From Sphingobium sp. TCM1 (GTDB taxonomy: Bacteria > Pseudomonadota > Alphaproteobacteria > Sphingomonadales > Sphingomonadaceae), in assembly GCF_001650725.1 (NCBI RefSeq), contig NZ_LXVX01000013.1, positions 1-64,000 on the forward strand: a stretch of 64,000 bases of DNA. Reading direction: 5' to 3'. Numbering within the stretch: position 1 is the first letter of the stretch; each line of letters starts with the position of its first letter. Position numbers and translations under genes: made by a program. The notes under the pieces were generated by a model, which was not told the origin of the DNA, ran no database searches, and saw nothing but the letters and a program-made list of their open reading frames with translations. This document shows, piece by piece, positions 1 to 8,486 of the stretch.

Positions 1-97
1 AGCGCAAGGCCATCTTCAACAAACCAGCATCATATTATCTGAAAAGGGGGTCCCTCTTCGACGCCGATCGGGGGTCCCTTTTGAACGCCGTTTGACA
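1..97. mobile_element. Terminus of an IS21-like insertion sequence (partial)
   Basis: The first ~97 bases hold two copies of a motif that reads GGCGTnnnnnAGGGACCCCC on the minus strand. Multiple short terminal repeats of this kind are typical of IS21-family ends. The element appears to end in TTTGACA at about position 97, where the downstream LysR reading frame stops resembling LysR. No transposase is inside the window, so the family call rests on the repeat architecture and on memory of similar ends. Confidence 0.5.
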
Positions 98-819
98 CCA
101 GAGCTTCCACCGAGAACGCTCAGCACTGTCTCGCGGCTCGCCTGTAGCATTCGGATGTCAGGCTTTGCGCTCGAAACCGCCAAACGGCCCAGCAACATAT
201 CCCGTAACTCCGGGCCGGGATCAGCGGCCGGAAGCAGAAAGCGCTCGCCGCGAAGATCCGTCCAGTGAACCACGTCGCGTTCTGCAAGCGGATGCGACAA
301 CGGCAGCGCGGCCAACATCCGCTCGCTCCAAAGCGACTCGCAGCGGAACCCGTTATGGCCGGCGGCACCCATGAGGATCGCAATGTCGATCTCACCTGTA
401 TCAAGGCCGGCGAGCAGGACGCTGCGGTCCGCTTCGACGCATCCGACTTCGACATCGGGGTGCGCGTCGCACCAACTCATCATCGTTGCCCGCAGATTGC
501 CGGCGGAAACCGAGCTGTTATGCCCCAGCACGAGACCACCTGCGCGGCCTTGGCCGGCTGCCCGCATCATCGCCACGAGCTTCTCGGCCGTTGCCACCAT
601 TGGTTTCGCGCCGCGAATGAATGCGTTTCCTGCCAGCGTCGTTGTTACGCCGGCGCGCGAGCGTTCAAAGATCGGCATTCCGATGGAGCGCTCCAACTTC
701 AGGATGGCGCGGCTCAGCGTCGATTGCTCGACATCCAGCGCGCGCGCAGCCCTGTAGAAGCTGCCGTGATCTGCCGCCGCAATGGCGTAACGAAGCTGGC
801 GGATGTCAAACGACATCAT
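16..819 (-). pseudogene. LysR-family regulator, 3' end truncated by an IS end
   Basis: From the ATG at 819 the product begins with the LysR winged-helix pattern (FDIRQLRYAIAAADHGSFYRAA, then STLSRAILKLE and LFERSRAG-like residues). The LysR substrate-binding fold follows to about residue 238. The last ~30 codons (positions below ~98) are read out of the IS21-like terminus and end at a chance stop, so the C-terminal part of the effector domain is missing. The 267-residue chimera is shorter than the usual ~300. The start overlaps the end of the upstream nucleotidyltransferase gene by 14 bases. The regulator is probably inactive or altered. Confidence 0.7.
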
Positions 820-1321
820 CCCGCTCGCTACTCTTGAATCGCGGCAGCGGCGCGTCGCGCGATGCCTTGAACAGCACGATGCCCGCTTCGAGCCGGTCCA
901 GAATGAAATGGTCCTTGCTGGCTTTGGCGGATTTGATGTCCGCCTTCGAAAACACCGACAGCGACACCGCACAGCGATTTCCCAACTCACGAGCGATGAT
1001 CGCCTTCGCACGGCACCACCGCGTTTCGTCGGCATAGAGCGTATGATTGACGACGACCCAGAACTCGTAATCCGAGAAATAGAGCGAGGCTTTGTCCTCG
1101 TACCAAGTGCGCCGGGCATAGGGTCCAATGAGCACGATCTTCAGGATCTCGCCGAGCACAGGAGCTGCCACACCCTCGAATGAAGCGGCCGCACGCAGGA
1201 TGCGCGTGATACGCTCGATCTCCTGTTGCTTTCTCCGGATGAGGTGCCCGACGCGGGCCATGACCACCTCGCGCGCATAGACATCCTCGATAAACTGGTC
1301 CTGGCCGGTCATTCTTTGCAC
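806..1321 (-). CDS. Nucleotidyltransferase (MNT)-domain protein, probably C-terminally shortened
   Basis: The 171-residue product has a pol-beta-type nucleotidyltransferase core. The strand-loop VLIGPYARRTW matches the family's GSYARG(D/W) motif, with P and R replacing S and G. SDYEFWVVVN follows and carries the paired acidic residues. Relatives remembered from rhizobia and sphingomonads are about twice as long, with a C-terminal HEPN domain after the nucleotidyltransferase. Here the frame ends soon after FKASRDAP, overlapping the LysR start, so the HEPN half is absent. It may be a decayed toxin-antitoxin-like (HEPN/MNT) remnant. The changed GS motif makes catalytic activity doubtful. Confidence 0.6.
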   Translation of the reverse strand: MQRMTGQDQFIEDVYAREVVMARVGHLIRRKQQEIERITRILRAAASFEGVAAPVLGEILKIVLIGPYARRTWYEDKASLYFSDYEFWVVVNHTLYADETRWCRAKAIIARELGNRCAVSLSVFSKADIKSAKASKDHFILDRLEAGIVLFKASRDAPLPRFKSSERDDVV

Positions 1322-1403
1322 CTCATTTTGCCGGTTTACGAATTCCGGAAATTGAGCGGCACAAGCCCATGTCTAGCAATCCAGCTAAACAGAGGGGTAC
1401 TGA

Positions 1404-2162
1404 TCAGGTCAGGTAGTTGAGGCTTACATAACCGTCCCGAGCGGCGGCGAGCACGAGCTGACTTCGGGTCTTCACGCCATAACGGCTGCGGGCGCCCTCG
1501 ACGTATTCGTGGATTGTGCTGGGGCTGAGACCAAGAATTTTCCCCATTTCCCACTCGGTTTTTCCGGCGGCGATCAGCCGAAGACAGTCGATCTGGCGCG
1601 GACTGAGGGGCGCGCCATGAGCTTTGACCGCTCGGCCCTCAATCATCTCGCGTCCCCTCTGAAAGACGATGCCGCCGATGAGCTGCGCCGAGATCGCCTC
1701 GGCGTATGTGAAAGGCCGGTCTTTTCGGCGGGCTACGCTGAAGAAGGCTCCACGCTCTCCCGGAATCCGGAAGGGCACGGTGTAGCCCGCATTAAGCCCG
1801 TGAGCTCGGCCGCGCTCCAGAACCGAGAGCTGGGCCTGCGTAGGGGCAATCATTTCGCGGATGCGCTCCCAGCAAAGGCCGGTGGGGCTCCGGATGCTGG
1901 CGGCATGAACCGGATCATTACGATACAACCGACCGCTGATGACTTCGTCCACCCAAGAAGACGGATAGTTGGTCATCATCAAGCAACCGGGTCGGTCCTT
2001 TCCAAGGTCGCCGTCGTCGACGAGTGCAAACCAAGGAAATCCGAATGATCGGATTGCCGCGTCGACCACCGTAGTTAGCTGCGCGTCGGTCTGGGCCGTT
2101 TCACATGCCTTTTGGACTTCCTCAAAGTCTCTAAGCTGTGCAGAGTCCAAGGCTTGAGCCAT
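1404..2162 (-). CDS. LuxR-family regulator with autoinducer-binding domain
   Basis: The 252-residue protein (start chosen at MAQALDSAQLRD; an in-frame upstream start adds 14 residues) has two domains. Residues ~20-165 resemble the autoinducer-binding fold of LuxR/TraR proteins, with conserved-looking aromatics (FPWFALVDD, WxRIREM, GLNAGYTVPFR). Residues ~185-245 form a LuxR helix-turn-helix (LSPRQIDCLRLIAAGKTEWEM, then LGLSPSTIHEYVEGAR). No LuxI synthase lies nearby, so it looks like a LuxR solo. Its target is unknown. The gene sits just downstream of the ECF sigma factor gene on the same strand. Confidence 0.8.
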   Translation of the reverse strand: MAQALDSAQLRDFEEVQKACETAQTDAQLTTVVDAAIRSFGFPWFALVDDGDLGKDRPGCLMMTNYPSSWVDEVISGRLYRNDPVHAASIRSPTGLCWERIREMIAPTQAQLSVLERGRAHGLNAGYTVPFRIPGERGAFFSVARRKDRPFTYAEAISAQLIGGIVFQRGREMIEGRAVKAHGAPLSPRQIDCLRLIAAGKTEWEMGKILGLSPSTIHEYVEGARSRYGVKTRSQLVLAAARDGYVSLNYLT

Positions 2163-2237
2163 GAGCAATCCTACTCGATAATTTGCTGTTTTTTCAAGCC
2201 TCAAGGCCGCTTACCGTGGCAGTTTAGTGGTCGCGCA

Positions 2238-2819
2238 TCAGTATGCTCTCCGCGCGCGGTTAATATGAGCGATGGCCTTGGACATACGCCGCTGGACCGC
2301 TTTTTCGCTGAGACCTTCTTGGTTGGCGATTTCCTTGTAGCTTGTGCCATCCCGACGATGGGCGAGGAAAACCGACCGGGACTTTTGTGACAATCGGGCG
2401 AGCGAGGCTTCGAGCCGTTCGAGTTGATCGCGCGCCTCAAGAGCGGCAATTGGATCGTTCCCCGCAAGCGGCACCTCGTCAGCCGGAATGTGATAGGCCA
2501 TCCGACGGCGTGCCGCGACCCTGGCTCTCTCCCGAAGCAGGTTTAAGGCAATCGTGCTCAGGTAGGCTTCCGGTCGTTCGATCGCTGTTTCAGGTCTTTT
2601 TTCGCGTGCGCCTGCCAGCCGGATAAAACAGTCCTGAACGAGATCGGCTGCGTCCTGCCGCGCCCCGTGGCGCGCGAAGAAACGAAACAGTCGGCGGGAA
2701 TGAATGCGATGAAGTTCTTCGAGCCCGATTGGCGAAGATGTCGGCCTGTTCTCACTGGATAGTGGACGGGCGGTATCGCCGGCCAAAGGCGCTGGTTGGC
2801 TCGGGGTGTGGACCATCAT
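2238..2819 (-). CDS. ECF-type RNA polymerase sigma factor (FecI-like), orphan
   Basis: The start at 2819 has a GGAG ribosome site four bases upstream and gives 193 residues. Region 2 is seen as HSRRLFRFFARHGARQDAADLVQDCFIRL. Region 4 is seen as LSQKSRSVFLAHRRDGTSYKEIANQEGLSEKAVQRRMSKAI. The overall look is of FecI-type iron/TonB-linked sigma factors. These are normally followed by a FecR anti-sigma gene and a TonB receptor. Here the next gene is a LuxR regulator and no FecR or receptor is adjacent, so the signalling partner is missing or elsewhere. Confidence 0.82.
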   Translation of the reverse strand: MMVHTPSQPAPLAGDTARPLSSENRPTSSPIGLEELHRIHSRRLFRFFARHGARQDAADLVQDCFIRLAGAREKRPETAIERPEAYLSTIALNLLRERARVAARRRMAYHIPADEVPLAGNDPIAALEARDQLERLEASLARLSQKSRSVFLAHRRDGTSYKEIANQEGLSEKAVQRRMSKAIAHINRARRAY

Positions 2820-3312
2820 CGCGCTCCAAATCGCGCCGTCGGCGATCTCCGGCGGCAATTCGGTCGAAGTAGAAAATGTCGAGGCGATACGGGCAATCCC
2901 TCCGAACAGAGGGATTAGCGGTTCGAACCGCCTGCCTTGCGTACGCGCTGGAAATTGAGTCTGAGTTCGCTTCCACCGAAGAGTGGACGGTTCAAATCCG
3001 CGCCTCAACCGCGATATCGCAGCGCTTCGGCCAGCAAGGCACGTCACGAGGCATTTACGAACGATCTAATCCTGGTCAGCCATAGCTCCGCGGTGCGCGG
3101 CGAAATATATTCGCTATGTTTGTTCGGCGTGTCGCCGCGCATACTTATACGCCTAGGCCGTATGGGCTCCGATGAAGGAAAAATCGAAATCTCAAATCGT
3201 AGAGCCGTCGGTGGCCGGTGGTAAAAAGCTCGAATCGTGTGGGGTGGAATGTCAGCTTAGCGCCCCATTTTTCGCCGTTCGGGAAGGTGGCCGACCACCC
3301 ACCTGCAGAGCC
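2820..3312. other. Intergenic region, no convincing gene
   Basis: About 490 bases without a supported gene. It contains a perfect palindrome (GCGGTTCGAACCGC, ~2923-2936) and a segment around 2980-3010 that looks like a tRNA variable arm plus a TTCAAAT loop but does not fold into a full tRNA. An AT-richer stretch at 3095-3125 is weakly similar to sequence near 10,450-10,500. Short open frames on the plus strand lack ribosome sites and recognisable products. Confidence 0.5.
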
Positions 3313-3528
3313 TTACGCGGCACCTTCGAATTCGAGATTTGTCGCCACCATGCGCCCGTCACGCCCTTCCTTCAGATCGAAAATCCAGCGCTGGCCCTTT
3401 TCGACCTCGGCGACCCCGACCTTCTGGACCTCGGAGACATGCAGGAAGACCTTGGGCTGCTTGTCGTCGCGCGAGATGAAGCCCCAGCTGCCTTCGGGGC
3501 CGACATATCTGACCGTTCCTGCTGGCAT
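3313..3528 (-). CDS. Cold-shock-domain protein
   Basis: Starting at MPAGTVRYVGPEGSWGF the product is 71 residues, the normal size of a single cold-shock domain. An RNP1-like segment (GSWGFIS, the family norm being KGFGFI) and RNP2 (VFLHVS) are both visible, followed by the typical closing strands. The family binds single-stranded RNA or DNA as an RNA chaperone. An ATG nine codons upstream would overlap the preceding gene, so the inner start, 8 bases after the dksA-like stop, is preferred. It is the last gene of the SulP-Usp-DksA-Csp operon. Confidence 0.8.
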   Translation of the reverse strand: MPAGTVRYVGPEGSWGFISRDDKQPKVFLHVSEVQKVGVAEVEKGQRWIFDLKEGRDGRMVATNLEFEGAA

Positions 3529-3536
3529 GGACCGCG

Positions 3537-3875
3537 CTATCCTTCCTTCGCGCATTCGATGCAGGTGGTAACGGCGGGGTTATGCTCCAAGCGCGCCGGC
3601 GCAATATCATCGCCGCATTTCACGCAGTAGCCGAACTCGTCTTCGTCGATCCGGCGCAGCGCCGCATCTATGGCCGATCGCTCCGACTGTCGACGGCGCC
3701 CTTGGGCCAGAGCCATTGCCTGCACCTGCATTGCGTCGATGCGCGAAAGCCTGCCCACGCTGTCTTGGTCGAGCGCGACCGGCGCTCGGTCTGCTGCGGA
3801 CAGTCGGTCCTCGGCCACGAGTTCCTCGCGCCGGGCGAGGAGCTTCTGGCGAACGCGAGTGAGGTCGAGCGCCAC
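3537..3875 (-). CDS. TraR/DksA-family zinc-finger protein
   Basis: 112 residues with a GTG start one base after the universal-stress-protein stop. A charged helical N-terminal half is followed by the C4 zinc finger YCVKCGDDI...TCIEC, the hallmark of DksA/TraR C-terminal domains. Full DksA proteins are ~150 residues and insert a coiled coil into the RNA polymerase secondary channel. This shorter form lacks the full coiled coil, so it is a DksA-like or TraR-like modulator, not the housekeeping DksA. Translational coupling to the Usp gene suggests a joint stress role. Confidence 0.82.
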   Translation of the reverse strand: MALDLTRVRQKLLARREELVAEDRLSAADRAPVALDQDSVGRLSRIDAMQVQAMALAQGRRRQSERSAIDAALRRIDEDEFGYCVKCGDDIAPARLEHNPAVTTCIECAKEG

Positions 3876-3876
3876 G

Positions 3877-4734
3877 TTACCGCACGAGCAGCACCGGCAC
3901 GTGGGTCGTGCGGATCATGGTCGTCGTGGTGCTGCCGACGATCAGAGTGCGGATTGGCGAATGGCCATACGCTCCCATGACCAGCATCGCGCCGGGCGTC
4001 TGCTCGACAATCTTGGCGATCACGGTTTCCGGCTTACCACGTTCGAGGGTCGTGGTGACGTCGCGTTCTGCCCCAAGGCGCGATGCGGCATCATTCAGCG
4101 AACGACGGTGCGCTTCGTTGTCCGTGTCAGCCATGACGATTTTGACGGGCATCCCAGTGAAGAGCGTGGATTCGACCAGTCGACCCAGCGCCCGCTCGGC
4201 GGCCGGGCTGGCATCATAGGCAAACACGATGCTGCGCGGTTCGGAATAGTCGCGCGAGGCGACCAGCACCGGCTTGGTACTGGCACGCACAACGCGCTCG
4301 AGCTTCGAACCGATATGGCCGCTCGCGAACTCGTGGGATGCACCGCGCTTGCCGATGACGACGACGCGCGCGCCTTCTTCGCGTTCCAGGATCGTCTCGA
4401 CGATACCACCATGGCGGTGCAGCGTGCGCACATCGAACGCACCACCTTCACGTAGGCGCTTTTCACCAGCGGCCAGCAGCAGTCGGCCGCGTTCTACCTT
4501 CAGCTTGGCATCGGCTGCTTCCAGCGTGACCAGTTCTTCCATCAGGCTGGACTTGACCCCGAGGCCGATGGCCCCGGACAGGTCGCCGCGCGCGGCCACG
4601 GCATCGCTGCGTTGGACTACATGAAGCAGCTCGACCGGCATTTGCAGGCGGTTGGAAGCCCAGGCGGCAAGATCGCAGACGCTGTCGGCGTAGCTGGATG
4701 CGTCGATACAGGCGAGGACGTGTTCCATCGTCAT
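3877..4734 (-). CDS. Tandem-domain universal stress protein
   Basis: From the ATG at 4734 (MTMEHVLACIDAS) the protein is 285 residues and contains two UspA domains. The second domain shows the ATP-binding pattern G-x2-G-x9-G-S/T (GAYGHSPIRTLIVGST). The first has a near version (GKRGASHEFASGHIGS). Such UspE-like proteins bind nucleotides and act in stress survival. The gene begins 7 bases after the SulP transporter stop, so it is almost certainly co-transcribed and coupled. Confidence 0.88.
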   Translation of the reverse strand: MTMEHVLACIDASSYADSVCDLAAWASNRLQMPVELLHVVQRSDAVAARGDLSGAIGLGVKSSLMEELVTLEAADAKLKVERGRLLLAAGEKRLREGGAFDVRTLHRHGGIVETILEREEGARVVVIGKRGASHEFASGHIGSKLERVVRASTKPVLVASRDYSEPRSIVFAYDASPAAERALGRLVESTLFTGMPVKIVMADTDNEAHRRSLNDAASRLGAERDVTTTLERGKPETVIAKIVEQTPGAMLVMGAYGHSPIRTLIVGSTTTTMIRTTHVPVLLVR

Positions 4735-4741
4735 AATCCTC

Positions 4742-6226
4742 TCAGTGCGCGCCGAGTTGCGCTTCGGCACCCGGCTTGTCGTGGATGGCGTAGCGGTCGA
4801 CCATAGAAGCGCTGGCTTCGTTGAGTCCGATGACGCTCACTTCGGTGCCTTCGCGGCGAAACTTCAGGATCGCCTTGTCGAGCGTTCCAACCGCGGAGAT
4901 GTCCCAGAAGTGAGCTTGTGACACGTCGATCACGACACGGTCGAGAACCTCCTTGAAGTCGAAGGCCCCCACGAAGCTTTCTGATGACGCGAAGAAAACC
5001 TGCCCCGACACCTTGTATAGGCGAGCAAGACCGTCCGCCGAAAGCTCGGATTCCACCGTGAAGATGCGCTTCACCTTGCTGGCGAAGAACAGGCCCGACA
5101 GGATCACGCCGGCCAGCACGCCCTGCGCCAGGTCATGCGTCCACACCACGATCACCACGGTGACCACCATGACCACCGACGACTGCCAGGGATGATGGCG
5201 AATGTCGCGAATCGATCCCCACGAGAAAGTGCCGATCGAGACCATGATCATCACGGCCACCAGCGCAGCCATGGGAATGATGGCGACCAGAGGTCCCAGA
5301 ACTACGATCAGAAACAGCAGGAAGGCACCGGAGACGAAGGTCGATAGCCTGGTAAGACCACCCGATTTCACGTTGATCACCGATTGGCCAATCATCGCAC
5401 AGCCGCCCATGCCACCAAGGAAGCCGGTGAAGAAGTTGGCGATGCCTTGCCCCTTCATTTCGCGCTGCTTGTTCGATGGCGTGTCGGTCAGGTCGTCGAC
5501 GATCTGCGCCGTCATCATCGATTCCAGCAAGCCGACGGCGGCCATGGTCAGCGAGTAAGGCAGGATGATCTGCAGCGTTTCGAGCGTAAACGGCACATTT
5601 GGGATCAGCCAGGCCGGCAGTGAAGACGGCAGCTCGCCCATGTCGCCGACCGTGCGGACATCGAAGCCGGTGTAGAAGACCAGCGCCGTGATGACGATGA
5701 TCGCGACCAGCGGTGATGGCACCGCCTTGGTGAGGTACGGAAACAGGTAGATGATCGCCAGACCGCCGGCGACCAAGGCATAGGTCAGCATCGGCACGCC
5801 GGTCAGCTCGGGCAACTGTGCCATGAAGATCAGGATGGCCAGCGCGTTCACGAAGCCGGTGATGACCGAACGCGACACATATTGCATCAGGACGTTCAGC
5901 CGCAGGAAGCCGGCAATCAGCTGGATCACGCCCATCAGGATCGTGGCCGCGAACAGATAATCGACGCCATGGTCGCGGATCAGCGGGAGTACCAGCACGG
6001 CAATCGCCGCAGTCGCGGCCGAGATCATTCCCGGACGGCCCCCGACCAGCGAAATGATGACGGCGATGGAGAACGAGGCGTAGAGGCCGACACGCGGATC
6101 GACCCCGGCGATGATCGAGAAGCCGATGGCTTCGGGAATGAGGGCGAGTGCAACGACGATCCCGGCAAGGATGTCGCCACGCGGGTTGGACAACCATTCG
6201 CGTTTGATGGCTTGTAGATTGAGCAT
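4742..6226 (-). CDS. SulP-family anion transporter with C-terminal STAS domain
   Basis: 494 residues. The N-terminal ~390 residues are a string of hydrophobic segments with SulP landmarks ([32 protein letters not shown]). A STAS domain follows from ~405, with [21 protein letters not shown]. SulP proteins move sulfate, bicarbonate or related anions across the inner membrane. The family alone does not decide the substrate. The gene leads an operon with a universal stress protein, a DksA-like protein and a cold-shock-domain protein, and follows a structured leader (6227-6400). Confidence 0.9.
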   Translation of the reverse strand: MLNLQAIKREWLSNPRGDILAGIVVALALIPEAIGFSIIAGVDPRVGLYASFSIAVIISLVGGRPGMISAATAAIAVLVLPLIRDHGVDYLFAATILMGVIQLIAGFLRLNVLMQYVSRSVITGFVNALAILIFMAQLPELTGVPMLTYALVAGGLAIIYLFPYLTKAVPSPLVAIIVITALVFYTGFDVRTVGDMGELPSSLPAWLIPNVPFTLETLQIILPYSLTMAAVGLLESMMTAQIVDDLTDTPSNKQREMKGQGIANFFTGFLGGMGGCAMIGQSVINVKSGGLTRLSTFVSGAFLLFLIVVLGPLVAIIPMAALVAVMIMVSIGTFSWGSIRDIRHHPWQSSVVMVVTVVIVVWTHDLAQGVLAGVILSGLFFASKVKRIFTVESELSADGLARLYKVSGQVFFASSESFVGAFDFKEVLDRVVIDVSQAHFWDISAVGTLDKAILKFRREGTEVSVIGLNEASASMVDRYAIHDKPGAEAQLGAH

Positions 6227-6400
6227 GTGTGGCCTTGCTTATAAACCGATGCGACACAGCCTGGCGTCCCGCAGAAACCGGTTGGTTCGTACGCATCGCA
6301 AGTCAGACTGTGGGGCTGAAAGGTTATCCCGGGGATAGGCGCCGGGCCGAGCCACTCGGCAAAACCGAGTCCAGCGGATGGGCCGGCTGATAGTCCATTA
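6227..6400 (-). ncRNA. Structured 5' leader of the SulP operon, candidate sul1-type RNA
   Basis: Three inverted repeats stand in line upstream of the SulP start. One is a 7-bp stem CGATGCG/CGCATCG (6247-6253 with 6292-6298) closing a ~38-base loop. One is a tight hairpin TATCCC/GGGATA (6325-6337). One is a 6-bp hairpin ACTCGG/CCGAGT with an A/C-rich loop (6354-6370). A motif called sul1 is known upstream of sulfate transporters in Alphaproteobacteria. Matching it here is inference from context and structure, not from a covariance search. Confidence 0.4.
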
Positions 6401-6495
6401 ATAATCGTGCCGCAAGTGCGAAGAGTTTCATCCTCAACCTGCCCGCCTCATGAGCAGGCGACAAAGACTTAACCGCCTCTTGGTAGCCTGAGGGC

Positions 6496-6960
6496 ATGAC
6501 TGCGTATCTCCATGAAGGCGGGTTGAAGCTTCGCCGGAAAGTCCGCGCGATCGTTGTCAACGAAGCTGGCGAGTTCCTGCTGGTGCGACCGCACGGCTAC
6601 GGACAGAGCGAATGGACGCTGGCCGGCGGCGGCGTCGAACAGGGCGAGACGCTGCACGAGGCGATGCGACGCGAAATCGCCGAAGAACTGGGCGTGACGC
6701 TGGAGGACGACCTCCAAGCTTTGCCGGTCTGCAACCGCTTCATCTACAGCGTCGAGCATAAGGCCCGTCGCGCGCTCGATCATGACGGTCAGGAAGCGAC
6801 AATGTTCGTGGTGCGGCTCGCTGCAGGCGTCCCTATTGCCCTGCAGGCCGAGGAAATTGCCGAAGTGCGCTGGTTCAGCCGCGCGGACGCGGCAGCGGCC
6901 TTTCCGGTGAAGAAGCAGCGAGACGTTTTTGAAGCCTGCCTCGCGGTCATCGCGGCGTGA
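6496..6960 (+). CDS. Nudix hydrolase
   Basis: 154 residues with a complete Nudix box G-x5-E-x7-R-E-x2-E-E-x-G (GGVEQGETLHEAMRREIAEE then LGV, around residues 46-69). This binds Mg2+ and catalyses hydrolysis of nucleoside diphosphates linked to another moiety. The substrate cannot be read from the sequence. It is transcribed divergently from the SulP operon and stands alone, 200 bases before the arsenic operon. Confidence 0.88.
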   Translation: MTAYLHEGGLKLRRKVRAIVVNEAGEFLLVRPHGYGQSEWTLAGGGVEQGETLHEAMRREIAEELGVTLEDDLQALPVCNRFIYSVEHKARRALDHDGQEATMFVVRLAAGVPIALQAEEIAEVRWFSRADAAAAFPVKKQRDVFEACLAVIAA

Positions 6961-7107
6961 GGTACGACGTTCGATAAGAGATCGACCTTCTTCATAGCGG
7001 CGATTCCGGAACAGCACCCCAGAGCCTTGTGCAACGTCGGCTTGGCCGCACACCCGTTTGACTGAACTAAACCCACAACAGCACTTCGACAGTTTTCGAA
7101 ATATCGG

Positions 7108-7136
7108 TTGACCTACGAAACCTGCGCGCTTATTTC
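7108..7136 (+). promoter_or_regulatory. Probable sigma70 promoter of the ars operon
   Basis: TTGACC (7108-7113) and TATTTC (7131-7136) are separated by exactly 17 bases, 24 bases upstream of the arsR start. A TTTCGAAA palindrome lies just upstream (7094-7101) and could be part of the ArsR operator. A regulator of this family would bind here and release on arsenite. Confidence 0.5.
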
Positions 7137-7160
7137 GACCCTTCTAGAAAGGTAGGGTTC

Positions 7161-7523
7161 ATGGACGATCTCAGCGCGCAGGTCTGGGCGGTCGATGCAC
7201 TCGCCGCGCTGGCGCATGAAACGCGACTGTCGGTTTTCCGCACGCTGGTGAAGGCTGGGCCGGACGGCATGATTGCCGGCGCGATTGCCGACCATCAGGG
7301 CGTGCCGCCCTCGACCATGTCGCATCACCTGGCCACGCTGGAGCGCGCTGGCCTCGTTCAGTCCGAACGCGAAAGCCGTCTGATCCATTACCGCGCCGAC
7401 TTCCCCGGCATGCGTCGTCTGCTCACCTTCCTGCTGCAGGATTGCTGCCAGGGCGCACCTGAAATGTGCGGCGACCTGCTTGGCGATCTTACCTGCAACG
7501 CCGCTCGACCCTCGAACGCCTGA
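7161..7523 (+). CDS. arsR: ArsR-family arsenic-responsive repressor
   Basis: 120 residues with the ArsR winged helix (LAHETRLSVFRTLV, then PPSTMSHHLATLERAGLV, recognition helix ~49-62). Its Cys residues are not in the classical alpha3 helix. They cluster near the C-terminus: C95, C96, C103 and C112 (DCCQGAPEMC...TC). This is a known alternative arsenite-binding arrangement in the family. The downstream genes are all arsenic detoxification functions, which supports arsenite as the inducer. Confidence 0.9.
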   Translation: MDDLSAQVWAVDALAALAHETRLSVFRTLVKAGPDGMIAGAIADHQGVPPSTMSHHLATLERAGLVQSERESRLIHYRADFPGMRRLLTFLLQDCCQGAPEMCGDLLGDLTCNAARPSNA

Positions 7524-7531
7524 GGCCCGTA

Positions 7532-8047
7532 ATGCCCGACAAGATCTACAACGTCCTTTTCCTCTGCACCGGCAACAGCGCCCGCTCGATCCTAGGCGAG
7601 GCGGTGATGAACAAGCTCGGCGCCGGCCGCTTCAAGGCGTACAGCGCCGGCAGTCAGCCCAAGGGCGAGGTCCACCCAATGGCGCTGTCGGTGCTGAACG
7701 GCATGGGCTACGATACCACCGGTATGTACTCGAAGAGCTGGAGCGAGTTCTCCAAGCCCGGTTCGCCAGAGTTCGATTTCATCTTCACCGTTTGCGACAG
7801 CGCCGCGGGCGAGACCTGCCCGGTCTGGATCGGTCATCCGATGACTGCGCACTGGGGCATAGAGGACCCGGCGGCCGTCGAGGGCGAAGGTCAGCGCGAC
7901 GCATTTCTTCAGGCGCTGCGCTATCTGACGAACCGCATCTCGCTGTTCTTGACGCTGCCGATCGCCAGCATCGATGAAATGGCGATGAAGCAGAAGCTCA
8001 AAGAAATCGGCAAGGCCGAAGGCGCCAGCAGCGGAGCGAGCGCGTGA
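7532..8047 (+). CDS. arsC: Low-molecular-weight phosphatase-type arsenate reductase
   Basis: 171 residues from the ATG at 7532. The N-terminal CX5R loop (FLCTGNSARS; C12, R18) is the LMW protein-tyrosine-phosphatase/ArsC active site. A second Cys pair region (VCDSAAGETCPVW) matches the redox cysteines used in thioredoxin-type arsenate reduction. It reduces arsenate to arsenite in the cytosol. It starts 8 bases after arsR and overlaps the next gene by GTGA. It is one of two different arsenate reductase types in this operon. Confidence 0.85.
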   Translation: MPDKIYNVLFLCTGNSARSILGEAVMNKLGAGRFKAYSAGSQPKGEVHPMALSVLNGMGYDTTGMYSKSWSEFSKPGSPEFDFIFTVCDSAAGETCPVWIGHPMTAHWGIEDPAAVEGEGQRDAFLQALRYLTNRISLFLTLPIASIDEMAMKQKLKEIGKAEGASSGASA

Positions 8048-8472
8048 CCGACATCGTAATCTACCACAACCCGGAATGCGGCACCTCGCGCAATGCGCTG
8101 GCCATGATCCGAAATGCCGGGATCGAGCCGCATGTCATTGAGTACCTGAAGACACCGCCGTCGCGCGCCATGCTCGAAAGCCTGATCCAACGGGCAGGCA
8201 TCACACCGCGCGCGCTGCTGCGCGAGAAGGGCACGCCCTATGCCGAACTGGGGCTCGGCGATCCGGACCTCACCGATGTGCAACTGATCGATGCGATGAT
8301 GGCACATCCCATCCTGATCAACCGCCCGCTGGTGGCCTCGCCGCTCGGCATCAAGCTATGCCGCCCCTCGGAAGAGGTGTTCGACCTCATTCCTGCGCAG
8401 CAGCGCGGCGCCTTCGCCAAGGAAGACGGCGAGCAGGTCGTCGATGCCGCCGGCAACCGCGTAGCCGGTTGA
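8044..8472 (+). CDS. arsC: Glutaredoxin-type arsenate reductase
   Basis: 142 residues, GTG start overlapping the previous stop (GTGA). The ArsC signature [11 protein letters not shown] carries catalytic C12. [16 protein letters not shown] resembles the conserved region around the arsenate-binding arginines. This is the E. coli R773-like family, which uses glutathione/glutaredoxin. Having this beside an LMW-phosphatase-type enzyme gives the operon two independent reduction routes. Confidence 0.92.
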   Translation: MTDIVIYHNPECGTSRNALAMIRNAGIEPHVIEYLKTPPSRAMLESLIQRAGITPRALLREKGTPYAELGLGDPDLTDVQLIDAMMAHPILINRPLVASPLGIKLCRPSEEVFDLIPAQQRGAFAKEDGEQVVDAAGNRVAG

Positions 8473-8486
8473 GACAGGGAAGCAGC

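Noticed and set aside
2975..3010. tRNA-like segment (TCCAC/GTGGA arm plus TTCAAAT loop)
   Set aside because: The T stem pairs only three bases and a 7-base acceptor partner is found only ~128 bases away with a mismatch. No anticodon arm fits.
3095..3130. Similarity between ~3,095-3,130 and ~10,460-10,500 (shared ATATT-n-G-TATGTTT)
   Set aside because: Only about 30 of 43 positions match by eye and there is no clear boundary; too weak to call a repeat.
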